Notes under the pieces: model-generated
Told to the model about the DNA's origin: nothing
Database searches by the model: none
What the model saw: only the letters and a program-made list of their open reading frames with translations
Position numbers and translations under genes: made by a program
Shown here: one piece after another, positions 13,257 through 19,850 of the stretch
Layout: the number at the start of each line of letters is the position of its first letter
Numbering within the stretch: the stretch's first letter is position 1
Assembly (NCBI GenBank): GCA_036844765.1
Contig: DAIUFE010000030.1
Span: 1 to 20,448, forward strand
Reading direction: 5' to 3'
DNA: 20,448 nucleotides
From: Thermocaproicibacter sp036844765
Lineage (GTDB): Bacteria; Bacillota; Clostridia; Oscillospirales; Acutalibacteraceae

Positions 13257-14039
13257 TCAGGCGTCGAAGATGCGGTATCCGCCGGCCGGCCTGACGTAAA
13301 AATCGTAATCGTACAGCGGAACGAAGCCCAGATGCGAATAGAGCGAGATCGCGTTCCGGTTTTTGCTGTGGACGATCAGATACGAGAACCCGGCGCCCCG
13401 CCGCGCGCCGAACCCGAAGATTTTCCGGCAGATCGCGGTCGCGATCCCCCTGCGCCGGAATTCCGGATCGACGTGCAGGTCGTAGATCCCCGCGAAGCCG
13501 CGCTCGGCGGTCCCGTAGCCGCAGCCGACGATCCGCCCGCCCGCGGCCGCCGAGACGAAAACGCTCGCCACGGCGATGTTTTTCAGGTTTCCGCGGTGGA
13601 CGGCGGCGAGAGCGGGGTCGGTCACGCCGCTCAGCGAAACGGAAGCCCGAAGCCATTCGGGGCCGGGGGCTTCCGCGCTTTCGATCTCGACGCCGCCCGG
13701 CGGGGCGGCCGGAGGGTCCGGGGCCTGCCCGCGCAGCATCGCCCGGACCGTCTTTATTTTTCGATATCCCCGCGAAAGGAGGAAGCCGGCCAGCCCTTCC
13801 TGCAGAACGGGCGTCACTTTGAACACGGGCGGGAGCCGGTTTTTTAGGAACAGCTCCTCGCACGCTTCGACCTTTTCCGGCAGGGCCGCACCGCTTTGAT
13901 ACCGGAGCGGGCAGACGCAGTTCGCGCGGTAGGTGTAATTCCGGTTCATCCGCAGAACCCAGCCGCCGAGCAGCACGGTCTTTTCCGCCGGCATGGAGTT
14001 CAGCAGCGCCTCTTCGATGGTCGCGATGCGGTCCGTCAT
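13257..14039 (-). CDS. GNAT family N-acetyltransferase
   Basis: A 260-residue acetyltransferase. The N-terminal half (GGWVLRMNRNYTYRANCVCP, then LRYQSG) is the domain found in two-part GNAT proteins; the C-terminal half is the active GNAT fold. The acetyl-CoA loop is DPEFRRRGIATAI (matching R/Q-x-x-G-x-A), preceded by GIYDLHVD and followed by YLIVHSKNRNAISLYSHLGF, the usual motif B. The substrate is unknown. The ATG at 14039 overlaps the previous stop as ATGA, with GGGAGG upstream. It is the last gene of a three-gene operon with the aldo/keto reductase and DUF1893 protein, so it may modify a related metabolite. Confidence 0.9.
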   Translation of the reverse strand: MTDRIATIEEALLNSMPAEKTVLLGGWVLRMNRNYTYRANCVCPLRYQSGAALPEKVEACEELFLKNRLPPVFKVTPVLQEGLAGFLLSRGYRKIKTVRAMLRGQAPDPPAAPPGGVEIESAEAPGPEWLRASVSLSGVTDPALAAVHRGNLKNIAVASVFVSAAAGGRIVGCGYGTAERGFAGIYDLHVDPEFRRRGIATAICRKIFGFGARRGAGFSYLIVHSKNRNAISLYSHLGFVPLYDYDFYVRPAGGYRIFDA

Positions 14040-14509
14040 GGAACGCTGCCTCCCTGCGCGCCCGCCTGGAGCCGCGCGGCCGTCGCCTGGATCAGGCGGT
14101 AGCCGGTTTCGGGGTCCTCGGTGACGAGGACCGACCGCTCGAACGGGCACAGGCCCTTTCCGCCGCGGCCGAGGATGGTCCCGACGAGCCGGCCGTATTC
14201 CGCCCGCAGGCCGCGCTCCCGCAGGTAGCGAAGGGCGGTTTCGCTCATCACTTCGCCCCAGGCCCCGGCCGCGCCGCCCAGCGCCAGCAGCATGGCCGCG
14301 GCCTTGCCGACGACCCGGTCGGCCGCGAACGAGCCGCGCAGCAGCCCGGGCCGGTTTTCGTACAGCGAAAGCAGCGGCCCGACGCCCCGGCCCGAGGCCG
14401 AGAAGACGATCTCTCCGCCCCTGACCAGCACGCAGCTCGCGCTCTCCCCGCGGATCATGTGCCGCGCGCGGTCCGCCGCGCTCTCCCGGCGCCCGTCCCG
14501 CGCGCTCAT
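14036..14509 (-). CDS. DUF1893 domain protein
   Basis: A 157-residue protein matching DUF1893 (the Thermotoga TM1506 type, with a cytidine-deaminase-like fold). Recognisable blocks are SCVLVRGGEIVFSASGRGVGPLL, AADRVVGKAAAMLLALGGA, EVMSETALRYLRERGL and GKGLCPFERSVL. The late CPFE block is characteristic. The known structure suggests a small-molecule or nucleotide-binding role but no reaction is established. The ATG at 14509 overlaps the stop of the aldo/keto reductase as ATGA, and its own stop overlaps the GNAT start in the same way, so translation of all three is coupled. There is no strong ribosome site of its own, as expected for coupling. Confidence 0.9.
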   Translation of the reverse strand: MSARDGRRESAADRARHMIRGESASCVLVRGGEIVFSASGRGVGPLLSLYENRPGLLRGSFAADRVVGKAAAMLLALGGAAGAWGEVMSETALRYLRERGLRAEYGRLVGTILGRGGKGLCPFERSVLVTEDPETGYRLIQATAARLQAGAQGGSVP

Positions 14510-15627
14510 CGGTCGAACGCCGCCGAAATCTTTTGCATCAGGTCCGGCACCGGCAGGTGCTGGGGGCAGACGCCCGCGCACTGGCCGCAGCCGATGCAGG
14601 CGGAGGCCGGGTGCCCTTTTTTCAGCGCGTCGGCGTACAGCCCGCGCGGGCGCTCGCCGTTCCCGAAGGCCAGCGCCTCGTTGTACGCGCGGATCACGTC
14701 CGGGATGCGGATGCCCGCCGGGCAGCCGTCCACGCAGTAGCGGCAGGCGGTGCAGCCGATCTTCGGCGTGCTGAGGATGCCCTGCCGCACCTCCTCCAGG
14801 CAGGCTTTCTCCCGCGGGGTGAACGGCGCCAGGGCTTTCACGGTGGCGATGTTGTCCCGCACCTGCTCTTCGGAGGACATGCCGCTCAGGACCGTCGCGA
14901 CCCCCGGCAGGGTCGCGCAGAACCGCAGCGCCCACGACGCGGGCGATTTTTCCGGATCGACGGCCCGCAGCTTCGCCTCCAGCTCCGGCCGCAGGGAGGC
15001 GAGCGCGCCGCCCTTGACGGGCTCCATGATCACGACCGGCTTGCCGTGCCGGCGCGCCGTCTCGTAGCACCGGCGGGAGCGCACGGTCTCGCTCTCCCAG
15101 TCGAGGTAATTGATTTGCAGCTGGACGAACTCCGCCTGCGGGTGGGCGGTCAGCAGCCGGTCCAGCAGCTCCGGCGAGTCGTGAAACGAGAAGCCGAAAT
15201 GCCGGATCAGCCCCTTCTGTTTCATCTTCAGAGCCCAGTCCCAGCAGCCGGCCCCGTCGTAGGCGGGCAGGTGGCCGGTCTCCACGCTGTGCAGCAGGTA
15301 GAAATCGAAGTACCCCGCGCCCGTGCGCTCGAGCTGCTCGTTAAAAATTCGCTCGGCGTCCGCCCTGCTCTTGAGCAGCCAGCCGGGCATCTTGTCCGCG
15401 ACCGTGAAGCGGCCGCGCGGATAGCGGTCCACCAGCGCCGCCTTCAGCGCGCCCTCCGATTTTCCATTGTGGTACGGATAGGCGGTGTCGAAATAGGTGA
15501 ACCCGTTTTCCAGAAAAAGATCCACCATCGCCCCGACCCGCTCGGTATTGATCGCGCCGTCCTTTTCGGGCAGGCGCATCATCCCGAAGCCCAGCTTCGG
15601 GAGCGCCAGCAGTTCCTCCGTGCTCAT
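14506..15627 (-). CDS. Aldo/keto reductase with C-terminal 2x[4Fe-4S] ferredoxin domain
   Basis: A 373-residue fusion. Residues 1-280 form the aldo/keto reductase barrel with the catalytic tetrad D47, Y52, K79 and H113 (FDTAYPY, VADKM, YLLHS). Residues 290-360 hold two four-cysteine clusters: CTACRYCVDGCP (C292, C295, C298, C302) and CIGCGQCAGVCP (C344, C347, C350, C354), a layout typical of bacterial 4Fe-4S aldo/keto reductases in anaerobes. It probably links NAD(P)H-dependent carbonyl reduction to ferredoxin-type electron transfer; the substrate is unknown. It heads an operon with the DUF1893 and GNAT genes. A MerR-type dyad and promoter lie just upstream, and the MerR gene diverges from it. 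Confidence 0.95.
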   Translation of the reverse strand: MSTEELLALPKLGFGMMRLPEKDGAINTERVGAMVDLFLENGFTYFDTAYPYHNGKSEGALKAALVDRYPRGRFTVADKMPGWLLKSRADAERIFNEQLERTGAGYFDFYLLHSVETGHLPAYDGAGCWDWALKMKQKGLIRHFGFSFHDSPELLDRLLTAHPQAEFVQLQINYLDWESETVRSRRCYETARRHGKPVVIMEPVKGGALASLRPELEAKLRAVDPEKSPASWALRFCATLPGVATVLSGMSSEEQVRDNIATVKALAPFTPREKACLEEVRQGILSTPKIGCTACRYCVDGCPAGIRIPDVIRAYNEALAFGNGERPRGLYADALKKGHPASACIGCGQCAGVCPQHLPVPDLMQKISAAFDR

Positions 15628-15666
15628 GGAAAAAAACGCCCCTCTCCTTGCCTTTTTTGACGATTG

Positions 15667-15697
15667 GTATTATCATATACCATGGAGTGGGCTCCAA
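15667..15697 (-). promoter_or_regulatory. MerR-type promoter/operator of the aldo/keto reductase operon
   Basis: On the minus strand the minus-35 is TTGGAG (15692-15697). The minus-10 is either TAATAC (15667-15672, 19-bp gap, the stretched spacing of MerR promoters) or GATAAT (15669-15674, 17-bp gap). A TGGAG/CTCCA dyad with a 4-bp gap (15683-15696) overlaps the minus-35 and spacer. MerR regulators beside aldo/keto reductases in Firmicutes often use ACTCC/GGAGT dyads, so control by the adjacent MerR protein is likely. Confidence 0.65.
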
Positions 15698-15744
15698 TGC
15701 AACCCCCGGGCCGTCGAAAATCGCGGCGGCGGCAAAGCCGCTTT

Positions 15745-15772
15745 CGTGTTTTGCGGGGACGGGCCCCCGCAA
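15745..15772. repeat. Perfect 11-bp hairpin between merR and the aldo/keto reductase gene
   Basis: The arms GTTTTGCGGGG (15745-15755) and CCCCGCAAAAC (15762-15772) are exact inverted repeats with a 6-base loop. A smaller GCGGC/GCCGC hairpin lies at 15726-15738. Neither is followed by a T-tract, so they are not clear terminators. They would lie in the leader of merR if that gene is transcribed from near the operator. Confidence 0.5.
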
Positions 15773-15853
15773 AACGGGCTTCGCCGGGGGCCCGGTAAGT
15801 TTTTTCGACAAGACGGCGGGGCCTTCGGCACCCTGCGGAAAGAAGGAAAAGAC

Positions 15854-16231
15854 ATGGGCTACACGATCGCGCAGGCGTCGAAAAAATGCGGCCTTTCGCG
15901 CGACACGCTGCGCTATTACGACAAAGAAGGGCTGCTGCCGTTCGTCGGGCGGAACGGGAACGGCTACCGCGAATTTTCCGACCAGGACTTGGAATGGCTC
16001 GGCCTGATCTGCTGCCTGAAGAACACCGGCATGCCCCTGCGGGAGATCCGGGAGGTCATCGCCCTGACGGCCCGCGGGGACGGCACCCTGCGGCAGCGGC
16101 GGCAGATCCTGATCCGTCACCGCGCGGAGGTGCTGGCGCAGATCGGCGCGCTGAAGAAAAACCTCGAGAAGATCGACCGCAAGATCGCCTGCTACGAGCG
16201 GGAGGAAAAAACGCCCCGGGCCGAAGCCTGA
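15854..16231 (+). CDS. MerR family transcriptional regulator
   Basis: A 125-residue regulator. The N-terminal winged helix reads YTIAQASKKCGLSRDTLRYY, then DKEGLLPFVGRNGNGYREFS, a near-perfect MerR domain; the C-terminal coiled coil (about residues 75-118) dimerises. There is no C-terminal metal-binding cysteine cluster, and the wording is closest to the aldehyde/electrophile-responsive or general stress MerR branch that sits next to aldo/keto reductases. The ATG at 15854 has AAGGA six bases upstream. It is divergent to the reductase operon, whose promoter carries a MerR-like dyad. It ends 9 bases from the convergent sugar-isomerase gene; no terminator is visible between them. Confidence 0.93.
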   Translation: MGYTIAQASKKCGLSRDTLRYYDKEGLLPFVGRNGNGYREFSDQDLEWLGLICCLKNTGMPLREIREVIALTARGDGTLRQRRQILIRHRAEVLAQIGALKKNLEKIDRKIACYEREEKTPRAEA

Positions 16232-16240
16232 GGCGCTTTT

Positions 16241-17056
16241 TCATTCCGGGATGCCGCGCATCCATTCCGCGTAGCGCGGGAAGGCGGTCTCCGGCTCTTC
16301 CAGCTCCGGATGCCACCGCTTTTCCCATTCGAACGAGAAATACCCGCCGTATCCGTCCTTCAGAAGCTCCCGGACGATCTCCCGCACCGGCAGCCCGCCT
16401 TCGCCCGGAAGGCAGAGGACTTCTTTTCCGTTTTCCCTGCGGCAGTCCTTGATGTGGACATGGCGGATCAGCGGCTTCAGGCTCCGGTAGAACGCGAGAT
16501 CGGAACCGGGCGCGCCCGCGTGGCTGTGCTGGATATCCCACAGCAGGCCGAAGCTCGGGTGGCCCCGCAGCAGCTCCGCCACGGCGGAGAGCCGTTCGAC
16601 GGTGTTGAAGTCCCCGTGGACCTCGAGCAGCACCCCGACGCCGGAGGCCGACTCCGCGTAGGCGCACAGCCGCGCGATGCCGCCTGCCACCCGGCGGACG
16701 GCTGTTTCGGGCCGTTCGCCCGCCGGGATGCCGTTGCCGAACACCCGGAGGAACGGGATGCCCATCCGCGCGCAGACGTCCACGGCGGTCCGGCCCTCCG
16801 CGAGCGCCCGCGGGATCTTCGCGTCGTCGTCGAACGCGCAGGAGGTCCCCGCGCAGCAGACGGAGACGCCGGCCTTCTTCAGCAGCCGGCGCGTGCGCGC
16901 CCGGTTCTCCGGCAGAAAACACGGGAGCTTCGCCGTGTCCAGCTCGCGCCCGATCCCCCGGACCTCGATCCCCGCAAAGCCCAGCTTTCCGGCCTCTTCG
17001 ACGGCCTTCTCAAAGTTCCAGGACGGGCAGCCGAGAGTGGAAAACGCGAGCTTCAA
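16241..17056 (-). CDS. Sugar phosphate isomerase/epimerase family TIM-barrel protein
   Basis: A 271-residue protein of the AP-endonuclease-2/xylose-isomerase-like barrel family. Typical metal-site residues are visible: E145 (VLLEVHGDF), D174 and H177 (LLWDIQHSH), H201 (IRHVHIKD) and E243 (FSFEWEKRW). Relatives isomerise or epimerise sugars, inosose or hydroxypyruvate, and the exact substrate cannot be told. The start is TTG, which matches the family N-terminus (KLAFSTLGCPSW) and has GGGAGGAG just upstream; no ATG gives a better start. It follows the CE7 esterase gene by 27 bases, so the two form an operon, probably in carbohydrate use. Confidence 0.9.
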   Translation of the reverse strand: MKLAFSTLGCPSWNFEKAVEEAGKLGFAGIEVRGIGRELDTAKLPCFLPENRARTRRLLKKAGVSVCCAGTSCAFDDDAKIPRALAEGRTAVDVCARMGIPFLRVFGNGIPAGERPETAVRRVAGGIARLCAYAESASGVGVLLEVHGDFNTVERLSAVAELLRGHPSFGLLWDIQHSHAGAPGSDLAFYRSLKPLIRHVHIKDCRRENGKEVLCLPGEGGLPVREIVRELLKDGYGGYFSFEWEKRWHPELEEPETAFPRYAEWMRGIPE

Positions 17057-17083
17057 GCCGATCTCCTCCCTTTTCCGCGCCGG

Positions 17084-18049
17084 TCAGGCGCGCATCCCCA
17101 TCATGAACTCGAACACGTAGTCGCCGGCGCCGGGATACCCCTCGTGCGCGAAATCGGGGTAGATCAGCATCCGCTTGGGCGAAGAAACGGCGTTGTAGGC
17201 CGCGAACTGCGTCGAGGGCGGGCACACGGTGTCCATCAGGCCGGTCAGCATCAGCATTTCGCCGCGGATGCGCGGGGCCAGGTGGTGGACGTCGATGTAC
17301 CCGAGGCGGGTGAAAATTTCATCCTCCCGCCGGTGCAGCGGGTCGAAACGGCGGAAATACTGCGTCAGCTCCTCATAGGCGTCCTTCGCGAGGTCCATCT
17401 CCCAGACCCTGCGGTAATCCGACAGGAACGGCATCTGCGGCGAAAGCCGGCGGATGCGGGGCTCCAGCGCCGCGCAGGCCAGCGTGAGCCCGCCGCCCTG
17501 CGAGCCGCCGAACGCGCCCACGCGGTCGGGGTCCACCTGCGGCATGGCCATCACGATGCGCGCGAGCTCCGCCGTGTCGAGAAAGACGTGGCGCATCAGC
17601 AGGTTCTCCGGCCGGTCGTCCAGCCCGCGGATGATGTGCCCCTGCAGGGTGTTGCCCTTCACGCCCCCGACGTCCTCGGACCGGCCGCCCTGGCCGCGGC
17701 AGTCCATCGCGGCGACGGCGAACCCCGCGGCGGCGTAGGGCAGCAGGCCGGTCCAGTCGCCGCCGTTGCCCGAATACCCGTGGAACATCAGCACGGCGGG
17801 CGTCTTCCCGGCCGGGCGGCGCGGGCGCGCGAACTTGGCGTAAATGCGGGCCCCCCGCACGCCGGTGAAATAGAGGTCGAAGCACTCCGCGAACGGGCAG
17901 GAGAACGCGGCGGGCCTCAGCTCCGTTTTCGGGTCGACCGCGCGCATCTCGCGCAGCGCGTCGTCCCAGTATTTGTCGAAATCCTTCGGGCGGGGGTTGG
18001 TCCCCCGGTATTGTTTCAGCTGCTCCATCGGCATTTCAAAAACTGCCAT
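17084..18049 (-). CDS. Acetyl-xylan esterase / cephalosporin-C deacetylase family (CE7)
   Basis: A 321-residue alpha/beta hydrolase of carbohydrate esterase family 7, of standard length. The family marks are all present: DCRGQGGRSED (the RGQ motif, 118-120), GGSQGGG with nucleophile S183, MDTVCPPST with D273, and DFAHEG with H302. CE7 enzymes are usually intracellular hexamers that remove acetyl groups from xylo-oligosaccharides and related esters after uptake. The absence of a signal peptide fits that. The ATG at 18049 has GGGAG upstream; the longer open frame to 18169 runs into a terminator. It is the first gene of an operon with the TIM-barrel sugar isomerase. Confidence 0.95.
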   Translation of the reverse strand: MAVFEMPMEQLKQYRGTNPRPKDFDKYWDDALREMRAVDPKTELRPAAFSCPFAECFDLYFTGVRGARIYAKFARPRRPAGKTPAVLMFHGYSGNGGDWTGLLPYAAAGFAVAAMDCRGQGGRSEDVGGVKGNTLQGHIIRGLDDRPENLLMRHVFLDTAELARIVMAMPQVDPDRVGAFGGSQGGGLTLACAALEPRIRRLSPQMPFLSDYRRVWEMDLAKDAYEELTQYFRRFDPLHRREDEIFTRLGYIDVHHLAPRIRGEMLMLTGLMDTVCPPSTQFAAYNAVSSPKRMLIYPDFAHEGYPGAGDYVFEFMMGMRA

Positions 18050-18136
18050 TTTCCCACGCTCCCTATTGTTTTTCCGCCGCCGCGGGCGGCCGCGCTCCTT
18101 CGGCCCGGACCCCCTTATTTTATCACTTTCCGCGGG

Positions 18137-18205
18137 AAAAAGAAAAGGCCGGAGCGGATTTTCCGGCATTTTTCCGCTTCGGCCGAAAACGGCGCGAAAA
18201 GCGCC
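18137..18205 (-). terminator. Intrinsic terminator(s) of the radical SAM gene
   Basis: On the minus strand a small GGCGC/GCGCC hairpin with GTTTTC (18191-18205) is followed by a large 12-position stem with one mismatch (18147-18158 with 18173-18184) and TTTTCTTTTT (18137-18146). The large one is a good intrinsic terminator. It lies within 75 bases of the stop codon at 18210. Confidence 0.8.
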
Positions 18206-18209
18206 GGGA

Positions 18210-19625
18210 TCAAGCGCCCCGCCGGACCTTTTCGGCGATCCGCGCCTTCTGCTCGCGTTCTTTTTTCTCGCGCTGTTCGCACCGTTCCCTGGCGTCGCTC
18301 GCGCTCCAGAGCCGGTCCGCCACGGCCGCCCAATCTTTGGCGGCGTCCGTGCATTTTGCCGTGAGGGAGCCGACGTCCTCCGGGTGCGCGAGGTCGGTCG
18401 ATTTCGCCCCCGAGCGCCGCACTATCTGGGCCAGGCGCGCCGGATTGTCCAGCAGCGGGCAGGGGCGCAGCTGGTTGTGGTTGAACGGCTGGTTGCGGCG
18501 GTACTCCATGAAAAGCGGCGAGCGCAGCGCCTGCAGCAGAGTCTTCCGCCGGATGTTGGAGTCGGAGTAATGGATGAACGCGCACGGCTCGATGTCGCCG
18601 TTTGCGCTGATGTGCAGGTAGGATTTTCCCCCCGCGATGCAGCCGTTCACGTATTCGCCGTCGTTCCAGAAATCCATGGTGAAGATCGGCTTCGTCTCGC
18701 GGAACCTGCGGATCTGCCGGTACATATAGGCGCGCTGGTCGGCGGTCGCGATGAGGTCCGGCACGGCGTCCGCGCCGACCGGGATGTAGGTGAAGATCCA
18801 CGCGAAGATGCAGCCCTTGCCGATCAGAAAGTCGAAATATTCGTCGCTGCCGATCCGCTCCGCGTTTTTGCGCGTATAGCACAGCGAGGCCCCGAACGGG
18901 AGCTTTTTCTCCCGCAGGATGTCCATGGCCCGCATCACCGCCCGGTAGGTCCCTTTCCCGCGGCGGAAGTCGGTGTCTTCCTCGTACCCCTCCACGCTGA
19001 TGGCCGGGACGAAGTTCTTCACGCGGAGCACTTCGTCCGCGAACGCCTCGTCGATCAGGGTCCCGTTGGTGAACGCGAGGAACGTGCAGTCGCCGTGTTT
19101 CTCGCACAGGCGGAGGACGTCGTCCTTGCGCACGAGCGGCTCGCCGCCCGAGAGGATATACATGTAGCAGCCCAGCTCTTTCCCCTGGCGGATGATATCG
19201 TCCATCTCCTCCAGGCTGAGGTTGAGGCCGCGGCCGTATTCCGCCGCCCAGCACCCCGTGCAGCGCAGGTTGCAGGCGGAGGTGGGGTCCATCAGGATCG
19301 CCCACGGCACGTTGCAGTCGTATTTTTCCGAGTTCTGGCCCAGGCGCTTGCCCGCCACGAAGTTGACGAGCATGTTCTCGAACGCCTTTTTGCGGTATCC
19401 CGCGTCGATGTTGGTGTAAAGGCCGGAGATCAGGCGGTTCCAGTTGTTCTTAGGGTCCGCCATGGCTTCCGAAAGAAGCCGGTAGGCTTTGTTGTGGCCT
19501 TCGTCCCGGTCCACCTTCTGCAGCCAGCCCAGCACCTTCGGCACGCTGCGCTGCGGGTCGCTTTCCAGATACCCCAACGCTTTCTTCAGACCGAAAAGCT
19601 CGAGCCTGTCTTTCACATTTCCCAT
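18210..19625 (-). CDS. Radical SAM protein with SPASM-like C-terminal cysteines
   Basis: A 471-residue radical SAM enzyme. The cluster motif is CNLRCTGC (C118, C122, C125), followed by ILSGGEP (the SAM-binding GGEP, 160-163) and FTNGTLID. About 115 residues precede the barrel, an unusual helical N-terminal domain (KDRLELFGLKKALGYLESDP and on). The C-terminal part has C329, C348 (NGDIEPCAF) and C389 (RPCPLLDNP), resembling a SPASM-type auxiliary-cluster site, then a charged helical tail to the end. I cannot name the substrate; peptide-modifying and cofactor-making enzymes share this layout, but no precursor peptide gene is visible nearby. The ATG at 19625 has AAGGA upstream. It is monocistronic with a good terminator. 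Confidence 0.9.
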   Translation of the reverse strand: MGNVKDRLELFGLKKALGYLESDPQRSVPKVLGWLQKVDRDEGHNKAYRLLSEAMADPKNNWNRLISGLYTNIDAGYRKKAFENMLVNFVAGKRLGQNSEKYDCNVPWAILMDPTSACNLRCTGCWAAEYGRGLNLSLEEMDDIIRQGKELGCYMYILSGGEPLVRKDDVLRLCEKHGDCTFLAFTNGTLIDEAFADEVLRVKNFVPAISVEGYEEDTDFRRGKGTYRAVMRAMDILREKKLPFGASLCYTRKNAERIGSDEYFDFLIGKGCIFAWIFTYIPVGADAVPDLIATADQRAYMYRQIRRFRETKPIFTMDFWNDGEYVNGCIAGGKSYLHISANGDIEPCAFIHYSDSNIRRKTLLQALRSPLFMEYRRNQPFNHNQLRPCPLLDNPARLAQIVRRSGAKSTDLAHPEDVGSLTAKCTDAAKDWAAVADRLWSASDARERCEQREKKEREQKARIAEKVRRGA

Positions 19626-19716
19626 CGCGGATCCATCCTTTCCCCTCATAAAATTCGGCGGAGATCAAAATGCCCTGACTTGGCGTTGATTCCATGGTAG
19701 CACTTTCTTTGGAAAA

Positions 19717-19728
19717 TGTATCTATACA
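19717..19728. promoter_or_regulatory. Small palindrome TGTATCTATACA upstream of the radical SAM gene
   Basis: The arms TGTAT and ATACA are inverted around a CT gap, in an AT-rich spot about 92 bases before the radical SAM start and 40 bases before the divergent Gfo/Idh promoter. It could be an operator for either gene. Confidence 0.35.
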
Positions 19729-19767
19729 ATGTCTGAAAGGTGTCCGGTCCCGGCCGCAAAAAGCCGC

Positions 19768-19795
19768 TTGATCTCGCGCCGGGGAACGGTATAAT
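19768..19795 (+). promoter_or_regulatory. Promoter of the Gfo/Idh/MocA oxidoreductase gene
   Basis: TTGATC (19768-19773) and TATAAT (19790-19795) are 16 bp apart, about 55 bases before the start codon. No operator dyad overlaps it; a small palindrome lies 40 bases upstream. Confidence 0.65.
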
Positions 19796-19850
19796 AAAGG
19801 TAGGCGGCCGGCGGGGGAACGCAGGCCCCGCCGGAGAAGGAGGAAAAACG

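Noticed and set aside
18127..18139. A third copy of the TTTCC/GGAAA motif upstream of the esterase gene
   Set aside because: Only the short GC-rich core matches, with an extra base, and the flanking 14 bases shared by the other two copies are absent.
16310..18364. A 684-codon plus-strand open frame over the isomerase and esterase genes
   Set aside because: It is antisense to two clear enzyme genes, rich in Arg/Ala/Gly/Pro/His, lacks a ribosome site and shows no domain. High G/C at third positions keeps such frames open.
17973..19700. A 575-codon plus-strand open frame over the radical SAM gene
   Set aside because: Antisense to a gene with intact CxxxCxxC and GGEP motifs, with composition typical of a complementary frame.
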